From positions 2,296,808-2,360,807 of the forward strand of contig VXAZ01001670.1 in NCBI GenBank assembly GCA_013399875.1: DNA of 64,000 nt, read 5' to 3'. Shown piece after piece: positions 47,370 to 61,000 of this stretch. Position 1 is the stretch's first letter. Each line of letters begins with the position of its first letter. The notes beneath the pieces were generated by a model. That model ran no database searches, was not told the origin of the DNA, and saw only the letters and a list, made by a program, of their open reading frames with translations. Source of the DNA: Gymnorhina tibicen (lineage: Eukaryota; Chordata; Aves; Passeriformes; Artamidae). The translations under genes were made by a program, and so were the position numbers.

Positions 47370-49625
47370 AAGGGAATACTGCTCTATGCCTTGGCCAGGC
47401 ACAGCCCAGAGGGCTGATCTGAGTTCCCAGGAACTGGGTGCACCATTTTGAAAACTGCTCTCACTCCTTATCTCACCTGAGGCTCAACCAGAGCTACACC
47501 TTTGCAGTCTACAAGAAAAAGTTACACTTGCCATTTCCTCTCTTGCATGCTCTTTCCACAGGACTTGCCAGAAATGCGGGTTCCCAAGGCAGCTTTGTCA
47601 CAGCCAGTACACACTGGTGCATCACCACAAGCTTGGGCATGAAAGAGCAGCTCATTGTTTCTCTTTAGCAAGGACAGTAACAGACATGTGACAGCACCAC
47701 GACTTGAGAAAGAAGAAGCAACAGGTCTTATTCACCTTCCCAACACTGCAACCAAAACACAACAGTGGAAGGAAGGTGGGCCGGGAACAGCTTACTGGAG
47801 AAGCGCCAGGAGCCCAACACCCACCTCCTCTCCGCCAGGTGTGGAAGGAATTGGAGACAAGTCTCAGTCTATTAAGTTTATTGAAGGAAATTAAAGAAAC
47901 AACTTGATCCCAATGCACATAAATACTGAAGCAAGGAGAAAATATCTAACAGCACGGCTGTGGAAAGGTGAAAGCAAGCAGGCTCAAGAAAAAAAATGAA
48001 ACTCAAAAACTGAATCTAGAAATAAAGCATATTTTAAAACATAAGGGCAATCATCTATTAAAAAACTAACCAGGAGAGAGTTTTAAATCTATTGTCTGCC
48101 TTTCCAGAAGATAGGCAAAGCTCAGCCCCATCTCACTGGATTCTGCCATGGCCTATATTATAGCAGGTCAGACTAAATGATCAAAGCTATCTCTTCCTGC
48201 CACAAAATAGATGAGACTGGCATTTTTTGCAAGCCCTTCTCTCCAGCTCTGCTCAGGTATTTGCTGGGTTCCCAAAGTCCCAGACTGGGCACAGGCCTGG
48301 CCCACACACACCTGCTTCCCACCCCAGAGTATCCCTGCCCAGGGTCCCCAGCTGAGGCAGGTAGCCAATAGCACCCATTTTTTTTTCCTCTCAGACTGGC
48401 TTGTTGTCTGATTTACTAACCTATTTTAGTATGCTGAATTTAAATTTTTTCCTGGAATGTACAAACCGTTCTAAATTCTCTTTGGCCAGGGGTCATAAGT
48501 GCCACAGAAAAGTAGATCACCTGGGAAGTTTCTGCTCCTACCAAAACAGGTTTCTCTGCTCAGAGAAAGACTTTCCAATTATCTTCCATACAATGGCCTC
48601 CCAAGCTTCTGCCTCACTTAGTTTTCTAGTTATAGGAGACGTGTCTTGATTGTAAAAAACTTAAGTGTCTCCTTAAGACAGATAAGCCTCCCCTTATTTT
48701 TGTGGTCCCAAACTGGGGCCCAACTACTTCTCTTTTGTTGGTAAAGTTGTTTGGCATATCAACTCTCACCTGAAATTCTGCAGAGTACTGAATTCACAGT
48801 GAGTTATTTGACCTGTCCTGCTGTCACAAAAGCGGGAATGCAGTGCTCTATTAGACCAACCAAACAAGCAAAGAAAAGCAGCACAGCAAGCTTCCTCCCA
48901 GAACCTGCACTCCCCAGAAGTATATAGCAAGATTCTCCAACAGGACAAGGCTTTGAAGGACATTGGTTTAGAAGTAATGTTACTGTTTCCTGCAAATAAT
49001 GACCACGGTTCTACAGGGACAAGGTATTAACAGCTAAATGAGTTTTTCTTTAGATGACAATGAGAGTGAGTTACTTGGTTCCAAAGAGACACCCACCAGG
49101 GAGTTACCCTGTTTGAGAGCATCAGGCTCCATTCTTTCACACACATGGAATAAACATTTTCCTTGCAAACTACCTATTGCCTGAAGCCATCTCCATTCAG
49201 GCTGTGGTTTCATGTGATTGCAAAAGCTAAGTGAGGTTATGCCTGGTCAGAATTTAGCTGGGAGACCTGAAGGTATAAAGAGGTGCTGTAAGAAGTGGCA
49301 GTTTAATAGGTGACGCTGCTTCCTGAGTCAATGCAGAGGTAATGTTCCAAGAGTGAGGTTAAGCTAACAAGGAAAGGCTGGAGGCTGCTGGATGAAATGT
49401 AAATCAGATATCTTGACAACTTGAGGTGTCTGTTGTGAGGAAGATGGTAACCTGGATGTCCTATGGAAACAAGTCGTATCAGCCTAAGCTTCTCTGATAG
49501 CCATCAGTGCAAACCACACTCCATTGTATGATGGTCCACTCAAGACAGGCTGCATTTCCACAGAGGAAAGATCAACCACTGCAGTTATCTGTAGAGGTGC
49601 TGCTGAGGTGGAGTGACTGTTTATA
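47370..49625. other. Intergenic region downstream of IFT43, nothing recognised
   Basis: Ordinary AT-richer sequence. No exon, microsatellite or transposon could be named. Confidence 0.4.
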
Positions 49626-49634
49626 AGTAAATAT

Positions 49635-49640
49635 TTTATT
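49635..49640 (-). terminator. IFT43: Alternative distal IFT43 poly(A) signal
   Basis: TTTATT on plus is AATAAA on minus, about 200 bases past the stop codon. It would serve a longer 3' UTR. Confidence 0.4.
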
Positions 49641-49737
49641 GTGTTTGGAATTCTTAATTTTTTTTGAGAACAAAAATTCTTATTAAAAAATAACCAAAAC
49701 GTCTCCTGAGGCAATTTTTCTATGAAGCAAGGTCCTA

Positions 49738-49743
49738 TTTATT
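49738..49743 (-). terminator. IFT43: Likely proximal IFT43 poly(A) signal
   Basis: AATAAA on the minus strand (TTTATT on plus), about 100 bases after the IFT43 stop codon at 49840. Cleavage would be expected around 49710-49725, giving a short 3' UTR. Confidence 0.55.
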
Positions 49744-49839
49744 TTCATGTCTGAAATAAATTCTCAAATACAAATAAGTGAATAGAAAATTAACTATTTA
49801 CAGGAGATGGATGTATGAGACATCTGGTGTGTCAGAGCT

Positions 49840-52701
<2,862 letters not shown>

Positions 52702-53810
52702 CTGCAACAAGAGAAAGCAGCAGCAGTAAGTGGGGAGCATTGTGCTCTCTTCTCACTGAAGACAAAGGTTCCCTTGCTTCACAGATATGAAGCTCCCTGT
52801 TTCTTATTAGAGGAAAACACAAAAGGGTTGTTTAGCAATAATTAAAAATACACTGTTTAATATTAAAACAAGGCAATAAAACTTTGAAGTCTGGAGTCAC
52901 AAGAAATCTTGCAAGAGGAGCAGATTAATCCAGGTAGGGCTCTATAGGCCATAGACTATGCATCTGAACACAACCTTGAAGCCAAAAGAAGCCAGATGTA
53001 CTGAGCCTTGCTGCCTACGCTGCCATCATCAACTGGCAAGAATTTGCTTGTTATGTGTTATCATTTATTCAGACAGCAGTCACTAGACTGTAAAAAAATG
53101 AAACGTGGGGCAGAAACTGAGAGAATCCACATAAAACTACATGTTGAAGGAGCTGCTTTTAGGGTCCCAGGCTGTGCAGAGGCCTGTGACCTTCCTCAGG
53201 AAGGAAGTGCTGGTGGTCTGGCAGATACAAACACTAGGGAACACGTCCAGTTGAATTGTCACAAACCTTTTCATGATTTCCAGTATCATCCTGGAATGGC
53301 TGAAGGTCACTGGGTATTCCCAGAACAAGGACTATGGGTACTCCAACTAAAAAGGATGCTAGAAACAAAAGAATTGAGGCTAGAAGGAAGAACTGAGTGT
53401 ACTTTGTATCCTGCTAAAGAAGCAAGGCTCTGAAAGCATTGCACAATTTGTCATTTGACTGCAAAAAGTTAGTGCAGAAAAAGGAGAAAGAGAAGGCAAA
53501 GGAACTGGAGGCACAAAGCAAGAACAGAGTACAGCAATACAGAGCTCCTTTAAAGACTCAAGGCCACAAAGGCTCTCCAGAGACCCCAAGCCCTCAGACC
53601 ATGGAGAAGCTGGTTCGGCTCAGGGAAAAGGTTTCACTTGCCCAGTGTGCAGGCAGAGCTGGCCCTTTCAGCACTGGAATGAGCAGCCTGCTTCCAGCTC
53701 TGCCTGCAGCGCAGCAACGCTACTGCTGGATAGCAGCAGGCAGCTGAGCCTGGCTTTGCCCCGTTTTGCAGCCCAGGCTGAGATGAATATTCAGGAGCTG
53801 GAGAGACATT
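52702..53810 (-). other. IFT43: IFT43 intron, proximal part
   Basis: Intron upstream of the exon at 52701, extending to the next exon, which I could not locate. The 141-codon plus-strand frame at 53008-53433 is unrecognised. No repeat is seen. Confidence 0.6.
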
Positions 53811-53814
53811 CCCA

Positions 53815-54070
53815 CCTATGGTGCCGAGGGCTCTGGGCAGGGTCTTCCCGAGAAGCCCCCTGTCCGGCCGCCTGTCAGAGCTGCGCAGGTTCTCAGCTGC
53901 CCTCCCCTGCTGCACGTCCGCCGGTGTCCGCGCTCGCTGGCCAGGAGGCGGCCCTGGCCCAGCTGCAGCGGGGCACGGGTCAGCCGGGCCCTGGCGCGGT
54001 GGCCGTCCGGAGCTGGCCACACAGTGGGATTTCTCGCTAATTGGTTGCCTGGCGGAAGGCTGAGTGGGAC
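53815..54070. promoter_or_regulatory. Intronic CpG-rich patch
   Basis: About 250 bp with many CpGs (53860-54060) and GC boxes, inside the presumed IFT43 intron. The high GC accounts for the 200-codon minus-strand frame (53634-54236) and its plus-strand partner. Neither matches IFT43 or anything else. It may be an alternative promoter. Confidence 0.4.
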
Positions 54071-54639
54071 AGAGGCTGTCACGAGCGCCTGGCCACGGCA
54101 AAAGGAGTGACAGCTTGGCCGGCCTCAGATGAGCTGTGCCTTCTAGCTCCCCAGCCGCCCAAGGAGCAGGTGCCTGCGAAGAGGCTCTCCAACTGCAGCA
54201 AACTTCCAAAAGACATTTAAAGGGAAACTGCAGCAACGGCCCCTAGGCTATCCCTAAGATAGGGGAGGCACATGCAAGGAATGTCTCACCTGTGCATCAC
54301 TGGGAATTTGGGGCAAATCTTCCCACCTCTGCTTGTGAGGACAATAGCTGGTAGAAGCTGCTATCCCGCTGGCTCTTCCCTGCAGAGGCTCCCAGCTCTT
54401 GGTAAAACTTGTAGCAAAATTTAGGGGACAAAAGCATCTCCAGGCACAGACAGAGCAATATGTGGAGGCAGCTGGTAAAGTCTGCTCAGGGATAATGTGG
54501 GAGAAAGTCCCTGTATATAAGCAACAAGGACCAAAGAGAGAACGGACTGGTGAGACTGGTCCAAGCCGGGGAATGAAGCCCTGTGCAGAGGTGCCCTGTT
54601 AAGTCCAGGAAAACGAGCACGGGAATGTGTTGCGGTGGC

Positions 54640-54985
54640 TAAGTCCACTTTACATCCCCCGTCTTACCACGAAGTGCTCCCTCCCCACACCACTGTGCTA
54701 GAAAGTTCTCCCCTTACTGAGACCCCACTGGCCCCTGGTCCTCTCCCCCCTCCCCTCCCTTCTCCCATTGGCCCCTTGTTATGTCACTCAACCTTGCCTC
54801 TACNGTCTCCGGTTCGCGCTTAGCCTGTGTGTGTGTGTGAGTGGCTGCTCGCGACTACCTGCGAGGGTGAGATTGTGTGCACGCGTGGGTGCTGGCAGAG
54901 CGCCGCCTAAGCGTTCCCTCGAGGGACCCTGTGGAAAAAACGCGGCATCGATCCACCGATGCCTGCGCTGTTAAAGGAATGAGAA
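54640..54985. promoter_or_regulatory. Intronic promoter-like CpG patch, possibly bidirectional
   Basis: A CCAAT box on the minus strand (ATTGG at 54767-54771) sits in C-rich sequence beside a TTATGTCACTCA CRE/AP-1-like string. The patch also has many CpGs and a short (GT)n. On plus, GAGG|GTGAGA is a good donor (exon end 54866). On minus, GTG|GTAAGA is a good donor (exon end 54668). Each lies 70-130 bp from the CCAAT box in its own direction. This is what an alternative IFT43 first exon or an antisense non-coding RNA would need. One unresolved base lies at 54804. No homology supports a coding exon. Confidence 0.4.
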
Positions 54986-54989
54986 CAGT

Positions 54990-57025
54990 TTAACCTCTCC
55001 TGAACTAAGTTATCCTTTTTAGGATGAGACTATGAACACTTCTCAGCAAACACAAGTAAATTAAAAACTACCTGGGAACAGAGCTGTCTTCACCCACGGA
55101 GCAGGAGAAGGTCAGATCCTTATCCACTTTTGATGGCAGAAATGTAAAAGGTGTTTGCAGAAAACTGAATTTCTTCACTCAGTGCTCATTTTGGCAGCTA
55201 TTTCAGGAGTCTCCTCTTCCCAGTTCTCTTTTGGTTTTGTTGATCTCTTTTTAAACTAGAAAAAGTTGTAAACTTAGGGCCCTCATCAGTGATGTCCCTT
55301 CCATTTTGCAGGTTCACAAAGACTCCTGGGTTCTCCAGTGCTTATTTTATCTCCTTGCCATTGAATTCCATGGAGAGATTTCTAAACCCCTTGCAGAGCA
55401 CGACCTCCACGCTGTATTAGCAAAATTCAGGCGATCACTTAGAAATTCTTTCCAAAAGAAATTCAAGGCTCCAATATTTTGTAGACACTTTGAAAATATT
55501 TCAGACGGAAGAGCTGGAAAAGCTCTGGGGGCTCCTGCCAGCCCCTCCAACAAAGGCCAGTGCACGCTTGTTCCTACTGCAAAGTGCGGATGCCTTGCCC
55601 ATTTCTAGGCAGAGGCAATGCCCTTTAAGACTGTGAGATTGACAGGAAACAGTACAGAAATGTAACAAATTTTAAGAATATATGAGGTCCCTGGGCTAAC
55701 TGCTATCGGGGTAAGTAATTCCTGGAATATTTGGGTCTTTATTTCACTTGTTACTCATAATTACCTCTTCCCTCTGCCAATTCCCATGCTGCCACTTCTG
55801 CACAATCCCTCTCCCTTCTCTCTCTGTACAGTTTGCAAAGTGTCTCAGTTCTCACTTATTACCAAGGACCCAACCTTACCCCCACTCATTCTCCAGCCAA
55901 CTAATTGTTTTTGTTGCTCTTCTTGAGACTCACATCTTTTTTTCCTATAAGCTCTGGTGACATAGCTGAGCTGTGGCACAGTGTCAGCTGCAGGGGAAGA
56001 GCACAACACAGGCTATTGTGCTGCAGGAGAGTAGGCATATGCTCTACTTTTAATATTCCCACTAGCTGCAGGGAGGCTTTACATATAACATTAGTAGATG
56101 CAGAAATGTTCACAGGACTGTGTCCTCCCAATCTCACACTGCATTTTTTCCCAACAACAAAGCTGCACGACAAACCCCCCACTCTGTGTGCTTTGCTCTG
56201 TGATCCACATTTTTCCTCTCCTGTTCAGTGTGGGGGCTTCAGATCATATTCCATAAACCTGTGTTTCTGGTGCAGAACCTTGACACATACTTTACTGGCC
56301 AGGCTCTCATGCCCATGCAGGCAAACCTCAGAAATGACTGCACAAAAGGACACACCTTCACAGATACCAAGTCACTGTAATGTAGTGAAAAATGAAGTGA
56401 ACAAATGGCCTGTGCAAAGATGAGTGAGCACCAAATGCTAGATGACAAATGCAAACTCCCGTCTACCTCCCAGATGATTATGAACGAGTGAACAAAGAAT
56501 AAAACCAAAGTGAGTGTACTCATATGGAAGTTATGGTGGGGCAGGAGACACCACTACCAAATGTTGGTTAACTGGGGAGTTAAGTCACTGCACAAAACTG
56601 ATTGTCCCAGAACATCTAAGTCCCAGCATATAATTAAGAATAATATTTCAATAGCTGAACTTAGCTAGGTGTTAGACAAAAAGAGCTTCATGACTAAGTT
56701 ATGGCAAGGCACCAATGACATAAGACAGAAGTGTGTGAATGGGAGGAGGAAAAGATGAAGAGGAAAGAGTGAAGGCAACCCATGCTACATGCAGACAGTC
56801 AAACAATAAGCAAGGAACAGCAGCTTTTCAAGTCATACAGAAAGGAGGGCTTTATGTGTTCATATTAAAGTACATGTACTAACCATCACCTTTTTTACTT
56901 CTTAGCAAATAACTTACTGGCAGGCAAAGAAGACACCCACAGAAAGCAATGAGCAGGAGGTGGGAGAACCTGTACCAATCTAATACCCAGCTGCTCCTGA
57001 AAGTTGGTAAATTGTACCTCCCCTA
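54990..57025 (-). other. IFT43: Presumed IFT43 intron, nothing recognised
   Basis: AT-richer sequence. The frame at 55306-55608 plus and the overlapping frames at 55901-56523 are unrecognised. Nothing resembles the N-terminal half of IFT43. Confidence 0.4.
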
Positions 57026-57029
57026 CCAA

Positions 57030-57240
57030 GAAGAGCTGATTTTTGGTTTAGTAGCAATACCTGCAGTCTGAGTCTCTTAAAATCCTGTAAACTCAGAGTA
57101 AGACCTGATCCTTGTCCCAAAGAACTAAGTTGTCTGCTAGATACAAGATGGCATATAAATAGGGACAGAATCTCTTCCAGGTCAGGCAATAAATCACTGG
57201 CAGAGCTGGAGCTAGAAACCATGTTCCAATTCACGCCTGC
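57030..57240 (-). repeat. Possible ancient SINE/MIR-like remnant, antisense
   Basis: The plus strand carries 'AATCACTGGCAGAGCTGGAGCTAGAAACCATG'-like sequence at about 57190-57222. This is the reverse complement of the MIR-type 'GGTTCGAATCCTGGCTCTGCCACT' core, preceded by a 'GACCTGATCCTTGTCCC' block found with it in old amniote repeats. The assignment is tentative. Confidence 0.4.
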
Positions 57241-57244
57241 AGTT

Positions 57245-57955
57245 AGTCAGAGTGTGGTTGCTGCTTACTCCCTAAGCTGCTTTAAGAGTACCCTGAGCCC
57301 ACATCCTGGCACCCATAAATAAAGACTCCATCTCACATAGTCTGATCCACTTTCCCAACTGGGTCAGTGTTTCAAAGGCCAGTTCAGAATGGACACTCTT
57401 GTGGTGGGGACTGTGCTGCCCTCCCTGTGCACACACCACCATATCCAGAAAACACAAAGAGGGTAGTGGCCTCCCGAGCTGACAGTCTCCTACCACCAAG
57501 CAGGTATAAAAATGAAACTAACTTTAGTTTATGTTGCTTCTTCATAAAATGTAAAACTGAAATAATTACAATATCTCTGCTGCTGCAAAACTTTGTTTTA
57601 CTGAATGCTGTTACCTTCTGCATCACGTTTGGGGAATTTTAAACAGGCAAATGGAAGGTCTGATTGAAGATGAAGTTAAGTGAAAGAAATTGGTCTCATT
57701 TAGCACATGACAGGATTCATCTGTGTTCCCAAGTCCACTGAGGTAGCATCATGGGCGTTTCATATTCATGAGCTGCTGCGACACTGTGTCCCCTCATTTA
57801 CAAAGCACCGTGTTCAGCAAATTCTGTCCCTGTGGACACTCTGTGCATTTCATGGTCTTGTCAGAGAGACATCAAACACTTCAGTAACCAAATACCAGAA
57901 AATGGCTTTAATTAGCGCATCTCAATGCAATAAATAATTTTTCTCTCTAAGTGGA
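57245..57955 (-). other. IFT43: Presumed IFT43 intron, nothing recognised
   Basis: Nothing recognisable. Confidence 0.4.
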
Positions 57956-57964
57956 AAAATAGAG

Positions 57965-58045
57965 AATTAAAAAAAAAAAAAAAAGTAAAGAAGTGGAAAG
58001 CAACAGGCAAAAAAAAAATCTTCAAAAAACCAAAAAGAAAAAGGG
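57965..58045 (+). repeat. A-rich low-complexity tract
   Basis: A run of about 16 A at 57969-57984 is followed by a shorter A-rich series to about 58045. On the complementary strand it produces a Phe/Leu-rich stretch in a 182-codon frame (57912-58460), which is therefore not a gene. Confidence 0.75.
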
Positions 58046-58049
58046 ACAC

Positions 58050-61000
58050 AGACAGCTTCTGCTGAACACACAAACAAGCTTGAAGCCTCTTGCAAGCTTT
58101 CTCAGGAGAGCAGCAGGCAAATGGAGACAATAAAGAATGCTTCTTTGGATGCTTGGACATTAATTTCATAGGGATGTCTTTCCCTGACTGAAATTGCCCT
58201 ACTAGTAGGCCAACATGGAGCAGCGTACCTGCCTGATCAGCCAGCAGGGAGATGAAAACAGTAGAGTGAAAAGCAGGCAGTAGCACAGCTACCAGGGCAC
58301 TGTCTGAAAAGCTGAGATAAGCAGAAGATAACCTGAGTGTCCCATGTCCCAAAGCACCCTTCTGAGAAGAGAATGGTAACAGCACAACCTGGCCAAGCTG
58401 ATGGGAAAAGTCACCCTGTGAGTGGGTGCCGGAGGAGTCACAGGATCTAGGAAAGGTCATACAGCAGATTCAGTACTGACCCTACAGCCTTGCCTTAAAA
58501 GGTTCTGCATTTGCCTTGCCTAATATTTCATCTCAGCTAGATGGATGACTGGCTGGGGGGTCAGGTGGTCCAGGAGACATTCTACTTCTTGCTTCAATAG
58601 TGTTGTGCTTTCACAGACTGCTTGGTGTGGCATGGCTTCTTCTGCACCTGACAGCTTGCAGGGGACAGGCATCGGGCATATCTGCTGCTTCCCAAGGCTG
58701 CTGCTGACACAAAGGCTCTGCCCAGTTTCAGTCATTTGAAGTGTGAGGAGAGGCACAGAACAGCCCTGTCAGATGAGTCACTGGGCTCAGTGCAGGGCTT
58801 CACAAGCAGTAGTGCATGGCTTGTACTTATGCAAGAAGTAGGAGCAGACACTGATGGCTTTAAAGGTGAGGAATCTCTTAATGCATAGGTTTATTCATCA
58901 TCATCATAAGACAGGAGAGACTGGAGGCCATGCCCAAGACCTGGAGTCCACCATGCTCCTGAGGTTATCAGCATTTAGAGTGGTAACACAGCTTCTAGTC
59001 TTACCAACAGCCCCCTGACAGAGTGCTATGCCTGCTCTCCTTTCCAGTAACATGTGTTTTCCTTTCAAAGGCTGTTCCCTGTTCCTTTGCAGTATTCCCC
59101 TGCTAAAACATACTCAGAAGGTAGTGGTGCAGCATATGAGAAGGCATGAGGTATCCTGAGAGGGTCTGGTGAACTCAGAAACACAAAACCCTCTTCAACA
59201 ATGCTGGAGATGAGGGACTTTGCATTAGAGCATTACCGGGGCAAGGAAAGCAGCTTCTCAGGATGCTCCTGTGGAAGTATGTTCAGGAGCAGGCGTGCCT
59301 GATTCTATTTCATCCTCTTCATGTTACGCTGGAAAAACAAGACAAACTACATTTCTTTTATGCTAAATCCTTAGGTTTTTTTATTTTTTCTTATATATAT
59401 TTATTAAAAAATGCCTCTTTGATCGGCAGCACCCATGACACTTCCACATCCAGCGACTCCTCAGAAGCCTCCCTCCCTCCACACAAGGCCACCGCTGCTG
59501 ACAGCCAGCTGGGTTTGATCAGAGCCACTCAGAATCGGATTTTCATAAGACAGATGAGGAATCTTACTGCTGCTCTCTCTCATATCAGATGAGAAACTGA
59601 GGAGGAGGGGGGATGGGTCCTGAGGGAATGACACTACAATCAAGGGCTACGCGGTTCTCTCTCTGTCCCTCCACTGCTGCAATTTTCAAAGAAGTTTGCC
59701 TCAGGCAGTTTTAAATGATGGTGTCTCAATTCTGTAATCATCTTTCAAGAGCTTTTTCTTAAAGGGTATTTTAGGTAAACCTAGTCCGTCAACTACATTT
59801 ATGGACTCAGCAATCACAGACCCCATATGACTGTGTATCAACCATATTGCAGAATTTAGCAACAGAAGATGCTTCCCCAGACTGTCATTTTCAGCCCCCA
59901 ACAAGCTGTGTGTGCTCCCCTGTGATTAAGGAGCCCACTGTCCCTTGGCCAGCGGTCTGCAGCTTCAAACAGAACTTCAGACAGTCTCTTGGGACATATT
60001 CTCTGTTCTCCCCTGCCCACTGTGGCTCTCAAGAGAGAGCTTTCCTCCAGCACCAGAGGCTCTAGATCATAATGCCAGCAGTTATTGGAGGAGTTCAAAC
60101 TGGCCTGGACCAACAGTTCAGTGGAAACCATCAGGCCGGGCTGAGTCTGCCCTTCAGTGACCTTGCACAGAGACTCAGCATAGTGCATTGGGGAAGCAGC
60201 AAAGGGGAGGACTGTGGTGTGCTGACAGAGCCACACACAAAGTCACAATGCAGAATCCCAGACACCCAACGACCACTGACACCCTCTGCCCCAAAACCTT
60301 CTATTTAGCCCATTCGTACCACTTCCAAAACACTGTCTTTCACTCTGTCTCCATTTCACTGATGGTCAGAACTTTTTATCCATTTAGCTCTCCCCAAATC
60401 ACTCCAACACTGCCTTTTGAGCCTATGAGGTACCCACTGGCCATATCCCTGACTGTTCCTGCAAATTCTGGCCTCCCATTACCCTCATTCTGCCCCTCTT
60501 ACCCACTGCAGCTGTCCTTGCAGCTCATGGCCTCTGGAATCCACCAGCACTTGGTGTGCTCTGTAAAAACAGCAGCTTACCAGGGAAGCAACTGGAAAAA
60601 TTGATCAGGAATGATAGAGCAAAAAATATCCCTCACTGTGCTCTATTCTCAGCTCTGTTTGGAGCAATACCATCATTGGTGCGTATTCGCATGCAGCTCA
60701 AGAGGTGTTGGATATTTTATGGCTGTGAATTACAGATCTCCCACCTGACAGATAGGTATCACTACCCAGAAGGATTGGGGACCATGGCATCTGCCTACTT
60801 CCTCCTCTATTGTTCAGTCTGGACTCTCATCCTGTTCAAATGCAAAGGAGCTGCTGGCACAGGCCAGAAGGGTACGAAGTCCTTCTAGAGGTTTGACATT
60901 GCATAGAGAAGTCTAATCATCAGCTCTGCTTCCTTGAGGAGGCTTCCCAGCAGGCAGAAAGGGGTTTTGCCTTGAGGGCACAGATCTAGCGACTGTCTCC

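Noticed and set aside
53634..54236. 200-codon open frame on the minus strand
   Set aside because: It coincides with the GC-rich CpG patch, where stop codons are scarce, and open frames exist on both strands. Ala/Pro/Arg/Ser-rich translation with no resemblance to IFT43 or any family.
57912..58460. 182-codon open frame on the minus strand
   Set aside because: Its end is the translation of the A-rich tract (Phe/Leu string). No domain, splice support or homology.
59420..59500. Minus-strand GREASEESLDVE-like reading, considered as an IFT43 upstream exon (mammals have a KASEEIED stretch)
   Set aside because: Similarity is limited to four residues, there is no fitting acceptor/donor pair, and the rest does not align.
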